Source: Ruegeria sp. HKCCSA071 (GTDB lineage Bacteria > Pseudomonadota > Alphaproteobacteria > Rhodobacterales > Rhodobacteraceae). From it: a stretch of 64,000 bases of DNA. Numbering within the stretch: position 1 is the stretch's first letter; every line of letters starts with the position of its first letter. The notes under the pieces were generated by a model, which saw only the letters and a program-made list of their open reading frames with translations, was not told the origin of the DNA and did no database searches. The position numbers were made by a program, and so were the translations under genes. Where the stretch lies: the NCBI RefSeq assembly GCF_017872555.1, contig NZ_JAEDOX010000011.1, positions 30,728 to 94,727 of the forward strand, written 5' to 3'. Shown in pieces: positions 1 to 9,339 of the stretch.

Positions 1-1023
1 CGCTCCCAAGTTGTCGAAAATCAGAATTTCACCATTTGGCATTACAGATGGTGAGTGTTGAGCGACCATCGGACCAAAGAAGACTTTGATTATCTTGCCG
101 GTCTGCGAGTTCATGATAATCAACGTACTGCTTGATCGCAATGAAACTACCAGATCACCCGGATTAGCCCCGTCAATCATGGCTGCGGACGCTTCGTTCA
201 AAAGATCGATACCGTTGACATGGTAGGGATCGCAGTCGTCTCTGACAGAAAAGGCTAGCCCGCGCATATTTGAATCGCGAACTAACGTGTCCAGATTGTG
301 AACCGCCAAATTTGCACCGTCTACATCACGAATCCGCACGCCTTCTTGGTATACTGCTCCATAGGTACACTTCATAGGCTCATCCAGATCTAGGATGGTT
401 TCGCTTACAGGATCAAGTTTCGCTGAAGGAAGATACACCCGCCCGTCCGGACCAACTGTGGGCCAATGGTGGCTATTGTCGATATGCTTCCATAGAAGAT
501 TGCTTTCTTTATCGAACTTCGCGACACCGACATGATAGGGAAACGTATTAGTCCCCTGAAAGGTAACAATCAGGTTGCCTTTGCTGTCTATTTCACTGCC
601 TTGAATGTAAATTGCTCGCTCATCAGTATACCCGAAAAATGCCTTGAACTCAGTTTCAGAGAAAAGAATTTTTGGATCATATTCCCAAGTCTTAAGGACG
701 TTTCCATCACGGGACATGATCCACGCCATGCATCCAAAATCTGGGCATAGGTCCTGACGGTAGAAAAACCCCCCTGTCATGACAATCAGGTCGTCTGCGT
801 CTGCGGTAGCTCCACTAACTGTTGGCCCTGGCACGTCTGCGTCGGGTTCATAGCGAATGAAATGCGGAGGTTCCTCTTTTGTATCAATAGCCTGTAGCGC
901 ATCATATGCGGCCTTGGCCTTTTTGATTACGCTATAAGGAAAAACTTGGAATTCTACTGTGGCTAAACCATAAACAAAGGATAGAGCCAAGGCGCTGAAA
1001 GAAAACATTACTTTTGAAAACAT
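1..1023 (-). CDS. Arylsulfotransferase (ASST)-like membrane-anchored protein, C-terminus beyond window edge
   Basis: Reading the minus strand from the ATG at 1023 gives 341 uninterrupted codons to the window edge. The start is preceded by a TAAAGG-type ribosome site. An N-terminal hydrophobic segment (about residues 5-22) should anchor or export it. The rest resembles the beta-propeller ASST family and the two paralogues at 57,043 and 60,332. The shared family positions are visible: His268 in YHVNG, Arg296 in SLRSS and Gln322-His323. In known ASSTs such residues bind sulfate and form the sulfo-histidine intermediate. It follows a decayed sulfotransferase and a GPGAG protein on the same strand, matching the gene order at the right end. 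The substrate is unknown; sulfation of the exopolysaccharide is inferred. It could instead be a non-catalytic PQQ-like propeller. Confidence 0.75.
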   Translation of the reverse strand, partial: MFSKVMFSFSALALSFVYGLATVEFQVFPYSVIKKAKAAYDALQAIDTKEEPPHFIRYEPDADVPGPTVSGATADADDLIVMTGGFFYRQDLCPDFGCMAWIMSRDGNVLKTWEYDPKILFSETEFKAFFGYTDERAIYIQGSEIDSKGNLIVTFQGTNTFPYHVGVAKFDKESNLLWKHIDNSHHWPTVGPDGRVYLPSAKLDPVSETILDLDEPMKCTYGAVYQEGVRIRDVDGANLAVHNLDTLVRDSNMRGLAFSVRDDCDPYHVNGIDLLNEASAAMIDGANPGDLVVSLRSSSTLIIMNSQTGKIIKVFFGPMVAQHSPSVMPNGEILIFDNLGA

Positions 1024-1041
1024 ATATGACCTTTACCTTAT

Positions 1042-1753
1042 CTAAAACCGGTTTCTAGGCGAAGAGATGCATACTGTGTCTGGGTTTTTACCAACCAATC
1101 CGGAGCTAAACGCTTTCCAGAACACGGATGCCAAGACAAAAGATATGTCGCGAAAGGTGTGTGTAGCAAAATTCGGGTGCTGGGTTAGTAAGTTCAACAT
1201 CAAAGTGGTGCCAGCACGTGCTAGCGGTATAATTAATATTGGATTGCGACTATTGGCATCAGAGTATTTCCGCCTGAATGCCGCGTTTTCAATGTCGAAA
1301 GCGATCATCTGAATTGCATAGCTGGAGAAAGTAAGACGACGGAATCGACGCTCAGTGCGTGAATATCTCACTTCGAATACCATACCCGACCCTTTTGGCA
1401 CCATCCGGCAATCAGTACGGTGGACAGAATTACGATAATGTCCCTACGAAGCGGAAAGACCTTCACTGTATCAGCCGAGGCCAATTCGACGGCATCGGAG
1501 ATCAAGATCGGCAGAAAGGCAACTGCGACAACAGCTAAAAACCTCCAAAGAATCTCGCTAAAATGCCAAAAGAGGGGGAGCGCGGCTTTCTGTGCAAACA
1601 CCTCTTTTGCGTCACTGCCCAAGTCGGATTGCCGTATAATTCCAAGCGCTTTTTTTGCGACAGCCAATGTGCTTGCGGTGATCGGAGTGACCTTAAACAT
1701 GGTTATGGCCATGAAAAAACCGCAGTCGAAACCAATGCAACGGCCACAGTCAC
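1042..1753 (-). pseudogene. Decayed membrane-anchored sulfotransferase (two frameshifts, C-terminus lost)
   Basis: Pieces in three frames align in order with the intact sulfotransferase at 58,607. A GTG at 1753 overlaps the stop of the upstream small gene (GTGA), mirroring the ATGA overlap of the intact copy. Its frame is lost at a run of six A on the plus strand (1714-1719), where one extra T on the coding strand would restore reading into MAITMFKV. The second piece (to 1368) holds the membrane segments (FLAVVAVAFLPILI). A second shift lies between about 1372 and 1404. The third piece carries the PAPS-binding P-loop (IIPLARAGTT) and THTFRDISF, then stops at 1042 where the intact protein continues for over 200 residues. 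The second shift and the truncation argue for a dead gene; the homopolymer shift alone could be phase variation or a sequencing error. Confidence 0.75.
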
Positions 1754-1977
1754 TCGTTTAGATGTGTATTGTTGCCAGTAGAATTTTCGGTCCGGGCCTG
1801 ACGTTTTCGAAGCAGACGCTTAAGCGGGTACCAGACAAACCCAATGATGGCGAACAGGATTGCGCCAATTAAAGCGATAAGTGTTCCAATAGCTCCCAGT
1901 CCGGCCCCAGGCCCTACATATGCAAACGCAGCTGTGGGCATAAACATGCTAATAATAAGGAATGCAATTACACGCAT
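1750..1977 (-). CDS. Small GPGAG-motif membrane protein (left copy)
   Basis: The 75-residue product starts at the ATG at 1977, which has AGG just upstream and a GAGGAG further back. A GTG at 1998 is in frame but lacks a ribosome site. Residues 1-18 form a signal-peptide-like hydrophobic stretch ending in AFA. It is followed by YVGPGAGLGAIG, a second hydrophobic helix and a basic tail (YPLKRLLRKRQ). The paralogue at 58,368 has the same layout (YIGPGAGLGAIG, WFPIKRAL). Both are immediately followed by a membrane sulfotransferase gene with overlapping stop and start, so a joint function is likely. No biochemical role is known to me; a membrane adaptor or subunit of the sulfotransferase is an inference. 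Confidence 0.7.
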   Translation of the reverse strand: MRVIAFLIISMFMPTAAFAYVGPGAGLGAIGTLIALIGAILFAIIGFVWYPLKRLLRKRQARTENSTGNNTHLNE

Positions 1978-2188
1978 AACCTGACGCTCCTCTAACACTA
2001 GTTAAACAACACACCTAACAGTCTTTGCATTAATACCAGTAATTCATCACGTGATACCAGACCAAGGTTGTATCATTTAGCAAGGATTAACATCTGCAAA
2101 CTCATAGACGCACAATTTGATTTCCGAGCGGCAGGTGACATTGATTGGTCTCACCTGAGTGGTCCTCCACTCTCTCAAAATGAGGAGA

Positions 2189-4225
2189 TTACTCAGCAGC
2201 ATGCTGGTTTTCGGCGGCCACAAAGTTGCGTCTGAAATCATTGGCAAACATCGTGCGCGTGAACCGGCCCAACCCCGAGGCATGCTCGCCAAAGGTGTCG
2301 ATCCGGGACAGCAGGGTCGTTTTCACACGAGGATCGACCTGCGTCTGGAACTCACGCGGGGTGTCAAACTGATAATCACGCAAGGAGCCTTCATACCCCG
2401 AATTTCGCCAGGCCTCGACATCGAATGACGAACTCCAGACCGGTTCATGCTCCAGACTCTGTGAAAAGGGAGCATGCAGCATCACGGCGCTGTAATAGTT
2501 GATGATCGTATCAAGCATCGCATGCGCTTCGTGATCACCTTCATCCAGCAGATCCGAAATGGCCCGTTTCAGGAAAACAAGCGCTTCGTCCAGTACAATG
2601 AACCGGCCAATCATCGAGTATTTGCTGAGCAGATTGCCCCCCAGTTCACCGCTGATCAGGTCATCGTAATTGTTCTGCGCCCAAGCCACGCAATCGGCGC
2701 GGGTTTCAAACAGCTCAGCCTGGTTCTCTTCCAGATAACCAGCCAATGCATTGCGGAACGGCTCCGGTGCCTGATCCAGAATCTTTTGCATATGTTTGAT
2801 GATCTGGAACGGTCGGATGTCCAGAGAACGCGCCAGCCGGAAGGCTTCTTCGAAATTGTCTTCATAATAGAAGATCGTCAGAAGCAGATGGAAAACACGG
2901 GTGTCCAGATAATCCTGGAACGAGAAGTTCTCGGACTGGACCACCATTTCCTCGGTCTCGACCACGGTTGGGCCGTTATATTTGCCCAGGCATCGGGCAA
3001 CGACCCGGTGTAGGGTCTTGAATCCGAATTTCTCGCGGCTGTCAGGATTGGCCAGTGGCGCGCCATGCAGCAGCATCAATTGGTGTGCCGCTACCCGGCT
3101 GACACCGGTTTCGATCAGCTTGTCGACCGCATCCATAAAGGATTCCTTGGTCTCACCCGGCATACACAGGATCAGCTCGCCATAGGATTGCATGCCCTTT
3201 GAATGAAGCTCCTGCTGTACCTCGGTATAAGTATCCAGGCTGATGTTGTCGCGTTTGATGTTCTTCAGAACTACCGGATTCAGGGACTGGACCGACGAGG
3301 TCATTGGCAACCGGCCCTTGGCCTTGCGCATCACCTTGATGATCCGGTCGCCGCGGTTTTTGCCGGTGGTTGTCCGGATATATTTGGGCCAGTCGTATTT
3401 ATCCATCAGATGGCCCAGATAGTCGGCCACCTCTTCGTCCTGCACATACATGCCGAAATTGTCGTCAGCAAAACACAAGGGGCTGGCGTGGTTGATGCGG
3501 GCCACGATGTAATCCAGATCGGCCTTGGTACGCTCAAACGAATGGCGGAAAACTTTCGAGTTCGATTTGACCGCCGAGTTGCAGAAGGCACAGGTGAACG
3601 GACAGCCGCGGGCCAGCTGCATCAGTGCAAACAGGCCGGTATCAAAGAACTTGTCCATCAGCCCGGCAAGATAGGGTGACGGGATTTCGTCCAGATCGCG
3701 GATGCGGGGCGGCTCGCTCCCGCGCAGGATCTCTCCGGTTTTCGGATGCACGTAAAGCGCGCCATCGACGGTCTCTTCCCACATGCCTTCGCGGCGGGCG
3801 CCAACATCGATGAACCGTTGCAGTGTACTGAGGAATGCGCGCTCGCCCTCATAGGTGGGGCCGCGCACATGCATGTCGATCTGTGGCATGGTCCGGATCC
3901 AGCTGTCCTGTTCTTCTTCGGTCAGTGGAAAATTGGGGCCGCCCATGAGGGTCAGAACATTGGGATTGATCGCCTTGACGTAATCCGCAAAGGACAAGGC
4001 TAGGTGGTGGTTCCAGGAATAGCTTGAGAAACCAATGATGTCGGGTGCCGCCGCATCAATGGCTGCCTTCAATTCCTGAGGGTCGCGGAAGATTGCAACC
4101 TCCAACGGTGTCGGGCTTTTGGCATAGGTTTTGGCAAAAGTAGCAAGATTGCCGACACCCAGCGGATAGGTGTCCGACGTAGCGGTAACGAGGTTATGGC
4201 CGAGATCGGCAAGGTAAAGACGCAT
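2189..4225 (-). CDS. B12-binding radical SAM protein
   Basis: The 678-residue protein begins with a cobalamin-binding-like Rossmann domain (about residues 1-140, with IIGFSSYSWN and LMGGPNFP). The radical SAM core carries the cluster motif CPFTCAFC, with Cys208, Cys212 and Cys215 as the [4Fe-4S] ligands. A long C-terminal region (about 420-678) has no motif I can name. The family performs radical methylations and other difficult C-C or C-S chemistry, often on peptides, lipids or sugars. The gene lies about 100 bp downstream of the CDP-sugar operon on the same strand, so a sugar or lipid-linked glycan substrate is plausible but inferred. The N-terminal MRLYLADLG start is standard for the class; a GAGG lies about 12 bases upstream. 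Confidence 0.85.
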   Translation of the reverse strand: MRLYLADLGHNLVTATSDTYPLGVGNLATFAKTYAKSPTPLEVAIFRDPQELKAAIDAAAPDIIGFSSYSWNHHLALSFADYVKAINPNVLTLMGGPNFPLTEEEQDSWIRTMPQIDMHVRGPTYEGERAFLSTLQRFIDVGARREGMWEETVDGALYVHPKTGEILRGSEPPRIRDLDEIPSPYLAGLMDKFFDTGLFALMQLARGCPFTCAFCNSAVKSNSKVFRHSFERTKADLDYIVARINHASPLCFADDNFGMYVQDEEVADYLGHLMDKYDWPKYIRTTTGKNRGDRIIKVMRKAKGRLPMTSSVQSLNPVVLKNIKRDNISLDTYTEVQQELHSKGMQSYGELILCMPGETKESFMDAVDKLIETGVSRVAAHQLMLLHGAPLANPDSREKFGFKTLHRVVARCLGKYNGPTVVETEEMVVQSENFSFQDYLDTRVFHLLLTIFYYEDNFEEAFRLARSLDIRPFQIIKHMQKILDQAPEPFRNALAGYLEENQAELFETRADCVAWAQNNYDDLISGELGGNLLSKYSMIGRFIVLDEALVFLKRAISDLLDEGDHEAHAMLDTIINYYSAVMLHAPFSQSLEHEPVWSSSFDVEAWRNSGYEGSLRDYQFDTPREFQTQVDPRVKTTLLSRIDTFGEHASGLGRFTRTMFANDFRRNFVAAENQHAAE

Positions 4226-4328
4226 TAGTTAACTATCCTCGCGGTACAGTTCTTATGTCAAATTTTAGGCTCCACGGTCGGTTTGGACTTCGATGGCCAA
4301 TGTGCCGGAATGTTATTTTTAATCATCT

Positions 4329-4730
4329 TCAAACACTCTGCTGCCAGGGGAAGTGACCCGTCAACACCCTGGAGATCATGATGAAGGCCAGGATGGCGGT
4401 GGGCAAAACAAGTAACCCCTGCGCGATGATCGGTTGCAGACCAGCGGACAGCAAACCCTCAAGCGAAAGGGCGTTGAACGCGTAAACGAACAGATAGGAC
4501 AGCACGTAATAGGGCAAACGCCCAAAACCCTTGGTGTCGAAGACAAGCCGGGCGTGGGTCATGAAGTTCCACAAAACTCCACCAGAAAACGAAATCGCCA
4601 GTGCGGCTTGCGGTGGCAGGCCTGACAGGCTGAGGCCGGTAAACAGCACATAGCCAAACGCCGTATTCAGTACCCCGACCAAAGCGAAGCGCATGAATGA
4701 TTTCTTTCGGGGGATAAGCAGCTTTTTCAT
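4329..4730 (-). CDS. GtrA-like small membrane protein
   Basis: The 133-residue protein has four hydrophobic helices and the GtrA-type opening FMRFALVGVLNTAFGY. GtrA proteins help move polyprenyl-phosphate-linked monosaccharides across the inner membrane and normally work with a GtrB-type glycosyltransferase. I chose the ATG at 4730 (MKKLL) because it overlaps the stop of the preceding SDR gene as ATGA. It is the last gene of the rfbF operon. No GtrB sits beside it; the only GtrB-like protein of the window is at 53,932, far away and on the other strand. Confidence 0.85.
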   Translation of the reverse strand: MKKLLIPRKKSFMRFALVGVLNTAFGYVLFTGLSLSGLPPQAALAISFSGGVLWNFMTHARLVFDTKGFGRLPYYVLSYLFVYAFNALSLEGLLSAGLQPIIAQGLLVLPTAILAFIMISRVLTGHFPWQQSV

Positions 4731-5605
4731 AAGCGGGCCCCTTCTGTACAAAGAATGTCCGCCACCCCTGAGACGATATCATGTTGCGGGGTAAATCCGG
4801 CTTCGTTCCGCAGCCGGGTTACATCCGCTGCCAGCCGGTCGGGATCATTTGCCGCGCGGGAGATAGCCCCCAGCCGGATCAGGTCAGGGTGATGCATCTG
4901 GTTTGCGACCTCTTCAATCAACTGCCGGACCGGGACGGCGGTGCCGCTTGCTATATTGATCGCACCGGTGACATTGGTTTCCAGCAAAAGCGCCAGCGCG
5001 CGCGCCAGATCATCGACATGCAGGAAATCCCGTTCCTGTCGTCCATCGGTGCAATTTACGGGCTCACCTATCTTCAGATTTGAAATCAGATCGCCAAACA
5101 ACCGGCCCGGCGGTTCATCCGGTCCGTAGACAAAGAAAATGCGGGCCCAGGCCAGAGACAAGCCAAGCGCATCCTGGCCTGCGCTTAGCGCCAGACCGGT
5201 CGCAGCCTTTGCGGCCCCGTACAAGGTGCGTGGCCGCAAAGGTGTTGCTTCGGTCAGCTCCGGCACCGACCAGTCATATTCGGCACAGCTTCCGGCGCAG
5301 ATCACACGCCGCCCGCCGATGCGCGCAAACTCCCGCACCAAGTGCAGCGTGGTGGCCATCCAGTCCAGATTGGCCGGGGAAGCCCAGCGGTCGCGTGGCC
5401 CGTCATGCCAGGCCAGATGAACCAGATGGCTGGCGCGGGTTGTTTCAAGGGCTGCTGTGGTGGCCCTGGGGTCCAGCAGGTCACAAGGGATGTCGCTTGC
5501 CGGGTTGCGGCCCAGCGTCACCACCTCATGGCCCGCCTGTGTCAGAGCCGGAACCGTCGCGCGTCCGATCAATCCGGTTGCGCCGGTCAGCAGAACCCGT
5601 GCCAT
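4727..5605 (-). CDS. NAD-dependent epimerase/dehydratase (extended SDR) for deoxysugar synthesis
   Basis: The 292-residue extended short-chain dehydrogenase has the nucleotide-binding motif TGATGLIG at the N-terminus and the catalytic YGAAK (YxxxK) near residue 130. It belongs to the overlapping rfbF-rfbG-methyltransferase operon: its start shares one base with the upstream stop (TGATG) and its own stop overlaps gtrA-like by ATGA. In that setting it most likely reduces or epimerises the 4-keto group of the CDP-4-keto-6-deoxyhexose after C-methylation. The exact stereochemistry cannot be read from sequence. Confidence 0.85.
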   Translation of the reverse strand: MARVLLTGATGLIGRATVPALTQAGHEVVTLGRNPASDIPCDLLDPRATTAALETTRASHLVHLAWHDGPRDRWASPANLDWMATTLHLVREFARIGGRRVICAGSCAEYDWSVPELTEATPLRPRTLYGAAKAATGLALSAGQDALGLSLAWARIFFVYGPDEPPGRLFGDLISNLKIGEPVNCTDGRQERDFLHVDDLARALALLLETNVTGAINIASGTAVPVRQLIEEVANQMHHPDLIRLGAISRAANDPDRLAADVTRLRNEAGFTPQHDIVSGVADILCTEGARL

Positions 5606-6837
5606 CAGCTGATCCTGACTTCCGGCACGGCGGTCACGAACCGTACCTTCAGGTCGGACAGTTGCCCGATGACCTCATCCCGGATGTTCCAGGGCAGGAT
5701 CAGCACGTAATCCGGCGGCGCCTCGCGCAGGGCTTCGACCCCATGCACGGGGATATGGCTGCCGGGCAGCAGCGTGTTCTGCTTGGCCGGGTTGCGGTCG
5801 ACGCAGTAAGAGATCAGATCGGGGCCGATCCCGGCATAGTTCAGCAGCGTATTGCCCTTGGCAGCGGCACCGTAGGCGGCAACCGTGTCGCCCCGCGCCT
5901 TTGTTTCACGCAGGAAGGCAAGCAACCCATCGCGCAGCGCTTCGACCTGAGTGGTGAAATTCATGTAACCTTCAGGCCGGTCGAACTGCGCCGCCGCCTC
6001 GTCCGCGCGGACCTTGGCCAAGCCGGGCCCTTCGGGGTGGCTGGCCCCTTCAAGGCAGGCATAAACCCGCAGCGATCCGCCGTGGGTCGGCAGCTCTTCG
6101 ACGTCGAAGACGCGCAAACCCGCCTTGGCAAAGATTGTCTCGACCGCCAGCAGCGACAGATAGGAATAATGTTCGTGATAGATCGTGTCGAACTGCACGC
6201 TTTTGATCAGGTTCAGAAGGTGCGGAAATTCAACTGTATAGACCGCGTCCCCCGTCAGCAGTGTGGCGATGCCGGCAACGAAATCGTTGATATCAGGCAC
6301 ATGCGCCAGCACATTGGCCGAGGCGATCAGGGCCGGAGGTTTCTCGACCGCAGCAACCTTTCGGGCCAGCGCCTCGCCGAAATAATCGACCAGCGTGCGC
6401 ACACCCCTTTCCTGTGCCGTCGCCGCCACATTGCCTGAAGGTTCGATCCCCAGAACGGGGATGCCTTTTTCAACGAAGTACTGCAGCAGATACCCGTCAT
6501 TCGAGGCGATCTCGATCACCAGATCATCCGGCCCGAGATCGAACCGGTCGACCATTTTTTCCACGTAATCCCGGCAATGGGCCAGCCAGCTGTCCGAGAA
6601 GCTGGAGAAATAGGCGTAATCGGTCGAAAAAATCTCTTCCGCCGGTACGACATCATCCACCTGAACCAACCAGCATTCGGTGCAGACGCGGGCGTGCAAC
6701 GGATAGACCGGGTCCGGTTTGTCCGCTTTCGCGGGGTCGACATAGGAATTGGCCAGAGGGGACAGTCCGAGATCGACAAGCGTCATCTCAAGATCCGCGC
6801 CGCAATGGCGGCAGGTGGGATGGGTCGTGCCGGTCAT
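5605..6837 (-). CDS. Sugar C-methyltransferase (TylC3/NovU-like)
   Basis: The 410-residue protein has the three-part layout of NDP-sugar C-methyltransferases. An N-terminal zinc-binding domain carries paired cysteines (CRHCGADL near residue 10 and CTEC near 50). A SAM-binding Rossmann domain follows (VIEIASNDGYLLQYF, about 98-112), then a C-terminal domain with AYGAAAKGNTLLNY. Relatives transfer a methyl group to carbon 3 of a 4-keto-6-deoxy sugar nucleotide, giving a branched sugar. The ATG at 6837 is chosen because it overlaps the rfbG stop (ATGA); upstream codons only extend into rfbG. Together with rfbF and rfbG it predicts a 3-C-methyl-6-deoxyhexose in the polymer, which is an inference. 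Confidence 0.87.
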   Translation of the reverse strand: MTGTTHPTCRHCGADLEMTLVDLGLSPLANSYVDPAKADKPDPVYPLHARVCTECWLVQVDDVVPAEEIFSTDYAYFSSFSDSWLAHCRDYVEKMVDRFDLGPDDLVIEIASNDGYLLQYFVEKGIPVLGIEPSGNVAATAQERGVRTLVDYFGEALARKVAAVEKPPALIASANVLAHVPDINDFVAGIATLLTGDAVYTVEFPHLLNLIKSVQFDTIYHEHYSYLSLLAVETIFAKAGLRVFDVEELPTHGGSLRVYACLEGASHPEGPGLAKVRADEAAAQFDRPEGYMNFTTQVEALRDGLLAFLRETKARGDTVAAYGAAAKGNTLLNYAGIGPDLISYCVDRNPAKQNTLLPGSHIPVHGVEALREAPPDYVLILPWNIRDEVIGQLSDLKVRFVTAVPEVRIS

Positions 6838-7913
6838 ACCTGTCTCATACTCAGTGTTTCGAATTCGGCAATCTGGGCGTGGCACAGCTCGGTTGCCGGA
6901 GTGCCGCGGGCCCAGCCCGCATACCAGTCTGCCGTTAGCCTGACGGTGTCGTCAAAACTCAGGACTGGGCGCCAGCTAAGCAGTGCTCGCGCCTGCGATA
7001 CATCCAGCCGAAGCATCTTGGCCTCATGCGGCGTATCCGCCGGGGTGTCGATATCGATCCGGCCCTGCCCAAGCGCCTTGATGACCGCCTGGGCTACATC
7101 CAGAACCGGGCGTTCATCGTCACGTTCGGGGCCAAAATTCCAACCAGCTGCGAAGGCGGCGTCCTGTTCGAGCTTCTGGGCCAGCATCATGTACCCCCTG
7201 AGAGGTTCCAGAACATGTTGCCAGGGGCGGATTGCGCCGGGATAGCGTAATACGACGCGTCCTTCATCGCTCAGACAGCCGCGCACGATATCGGGAACCA
7301 AACGGTCTTCGGCCCAGTCACCACCACCAATGACATTGCCCGCGCGTGCGCTGGCAATCCGGGCCGGATGTGGATCGGCAGCATCCGGTGAATAATAGCT
7401 GCGCCGCATTGCTGCGACCGCTATTTCGGTCGCACCCTTCGATGCGGAATACGGATCATGCCCGCCCATCGGGTCGGTTTCGCGATAGCCCCAGACCTGT
7501 TCGACATTCTCGTAGGCCTTGTCAGAGGTTGCCACCACCACCGCGCGCAGGCTCGGGGCTGCACGCAGTGCGTCCAAAAGCTGAACTGTGCCCAGAACAT
7601 TGGTAGCGAAGGTCTCAACCGGAGTGCGATAGGAGCGCCGGACCAGGGATTGCGCCGCCAGGTGAAAGACGAATTCAGGGTCGGTTTCCGCGATGATCCG
7701 GTCTAGGGCCGCACGATCATTCAGGTCGCCAGTGACCGACCTTATTTTGCGCTGATCCAGCAATGCCCAGAGATTGGGTTTAGTTTCGGGGGCAAGGGCG
7801 TATCCGGCGACTTCTGCTCCAGCCTCGGCCAGCCAGGCAGCCAGCCAGGCGCCTTTGAAGCCGGTATGCCCGGTTACAAGCACCCTGCGTCCGGAAAACG
7901 CGCTCGCACTCAT
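6834..7913 (-). CDS. rfbG: CDP-glucose 4,6-dehydratase
   Basis: The 359-residue extended SDR has the NAD motif [11 protein letters not shown] near residue 14 and the catalytic YSASKG (YxxxK). It converts CDP-glucose to CDP-4-keto-6-deoxyglucose in the cytoplasm. The start at 7913 (MSASAF) overlaps the rfbF stop as ATGA; the ATG at 7928 would lengthen the overlap without a benefit. It sits directly behind the cytidylyltransferase that makes its substrate. No rfbH (3-dehydrase) is present in the window, so a 3,6-dideoxy sugar is not expected; C-methylation at position 3 is the likelier fate. Confidence 0.92.
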   Translation of the reverse strand: MSASAFSGRRVLVTGHTGFKGAWLAAWLAEAGAEVAGYALAPETKPNLWALLDQRKIRSVTGDLNDRAALDRIIAETDPEFVFHLAAQSLVRRSYRTPVETFATNVLGTVQLLDALRAAPSLRAVVVATSDKAYENVEQVWGYRETDPMGGHDPYSASKGATEIAVAAMRRSYYSPDAADPHPARIASARAGNVIGGGDWAEDRLVPDIVRGCLSDEGRVVLRYPGAIRPWQHVLEPLRGYMMLAQKLEQDAAFAAGWNFGPERDDERPVLDVAQAVIKALGQGRIDIDTPADTPHEAKMLRLDVSQARALLSWRPVLSFDDTVRLTADWYAGWARGTPATELCHAQIAEFETLSMRQV

Positions 7914-8683
7914 TCCCAGATTTTCCACGGCGCATTGCCTGTGGCCCAGTGTTCTTCCAGTTCCTGGCGTTCGCGAATAGTGTCCATGGGCTGCCAGAAG
8001 CCTTTATGTTCAAAGGCCATCAGCTCGCCATCGCGTGTCAGGTTCATCAGGGGGCTGCGTTCCCAGGCGGTATCGTCGCCGTCAATATAATCGCCCACTT
8101 TGGGGGACAGCACGAAAAACCCGCCATTGATCAGCCCACCATCCCCGACGGGTTTTTCAGAGAAATTCAGGACCTGATTGCTCTGCAGCTCGAGCTGGCC
8201 GAAGCGGCGGGGCGGAGGAACTGCCGTGACGGTTGCGAGCTTGCCATGCGCCCGGTGAAAATCGATCCCGGCCCGAATGTCGATATCACCAACACCGTCG
8301 CCATAGGTCAGGCAGAACGCTTCTTCATCCTTGAGCAGATGCATGACCCGGCGAAGTCGCCCGCCAGTCTGGCTGTTGTCTCCGGTGTCGATCAATGTCA
8401 CGCGCCACGGTTCTGACTTGCTGTTTGCAATTTCAAGACCGCCATTGGCCAGGTCGATCGTAACGTCCGAGTTGTGCAGAAAGAAATTCGCGAAGAATTC
8501 CTTGATGACATAACCTTTGTACCCCAGGCAGACGATGAAATCCGTGACGCCATGGGCCGCGTAGATTTTCATGATGTGCCAGATGATTGGCTTACCACCG
8601 ATCTCGACCATGGGTTTTGGAATCTTGACGGTTTCTTCGCTGAGCCGCGTGCCTAAGCCGCCGGCCAGAATAACGCACTTCAT
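7910..8683 (-). CDS. rfbF: Glucose-1-phosphate cytidylyltransferase
   Basis: The 257-residue nucleotidyltransferase opens with the signature [14 protein letters not shown] and [12 protein letters not shown]. It makes CDP-glucose from glucose-1-phosphate and CTP, the first step of CDP-deoxysugar synthesis. Length and motifs match the family. It is the first gene of a five-gene minus-strand operon (rfbF, rfbG, methyltransferase, SDR, GtrA-like) in which all junctions overlap by one to four bases, indicating translational coupling. A GGGAG ribosome site lies 8 bases before the ATG. Confidence 0.93.
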   Translation of the reverse strand: MKCVILAGGLGTRLSEETVKIPKPMVEIGGKPIIWHIMKIYAAHGVTDFIVCLGYKGYVIKEFFANFFLHNSDVTIDLANGGLEIANSKSEPWRVTLIDTGDNSQTGGRLRRVMHLLKDEEAFCLTYGDGVGDIDIRAGIDFHRAHGKLATVTAVPPPRRFGQLELQSNQVLNFSEKPVGDGGLINGGFFVLSPKVGDYIDGDDTAWERSPLMNLTRDGELMAFEHKGFWQPMDTIRERQELEEHWATGNAPWKIWE

Positions 8684-9339
8684 AAAATTGCTCCCTCGTT
8701 AACAACGAGACTGGCTACCAATACACTCGTCTTAACCCGGATCTGGGCATCCGGGTTATTGCAAACATTCGCACGCATTAGGACGACAGCGCCGCCACCC
8801 TGTCAAGATTCACAAAGCCACGAGTCGTGAGGCACTGAATTTCCTGTTGCCTTGGCGCTCAACCATACACAATGGGGGGAAAGAGGCGATATTGTTGACG
8901 CGCTCTTTCAGCCGGGCAATCCAGTGAAGAACATCACAGAGACAGCGCTTAAAAGAGGTCATATTCAGGGCTGCACATGTTGTATCAGAATTGCGCAGAT
9001 CAAATGTACGTTTCACACCTGCGGGAAATTTTGACAAAGCTATACCGGTCGGAAAACATCGTTACGATTCAAATTATTGGGAAAAGCACATGCAGTTTAG
9101 GGCTATGCAGGAGACAGAGGTTTTCACCAATTTTGAACCGGTTTTCGACACAGGCGATCTGGTTCGCATCTGTCCCCTCTCTCTGTGGGATGGACAGCCG
9201 GTGCGGTTCGTCTAATCAGGGTGCCGATTTTCTGTACGGAAGGCCGGGCTTCAAAACTCAGGCACTCTGTTTAGGGGGCTGACAGGATTTTGTTGTTAAT
9301 CCCGGATAACCTCTTGTAGCCTTAGGTAAGTGTTTTGGT
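8684..9339. other. 656-bp divergent intergenic region
   Basis: This gap separates the rfbF operon (minus) from the FAD oxidoreductase (plus) and must hold both promoters. Apart from the inverted repeat at 8734-8757 I see no recognised gene. Short open frames on either strand look like noise, with no homology signal or ribosome site. Confidence 0.5.
8734..8757. repeat. Perfect 9-bp inverted repeat upstream of rfbF
   Basis: AACCCGGAT and ATCCGGGTT flank a 6-base loop, about 50 bp upstream of rfbF. No T-run follows on either strand, so it is not a typical intrinsic terminator. It could be an operator or a hairpin in the 5' leader of the rfbF operon. Confidence 0.4.

Noticed and set aside
1368..1404. 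Programmed -1 ribosomal frameshift in the left sulfotransferase
   Set aside because: No classical slippery heptamer is seen at the overlap, there is another frameshift upstream and the C-terminus is missing, so decay is simpler.
5080..6438. Long open frame (452 codons) on the plus strand
   Set aside because: It lies antisense to the SDR and C-methyltransferase genes, has low-complexity Arg/Pro-rich sequence and no motif. It is a high-GC shadow frame.
8734..8757. Intrinsic terminator at the 9-bp inverted repeat
   Set aside because: No T-run on either strand and no gene ends nearby; it lies between divergent starts.
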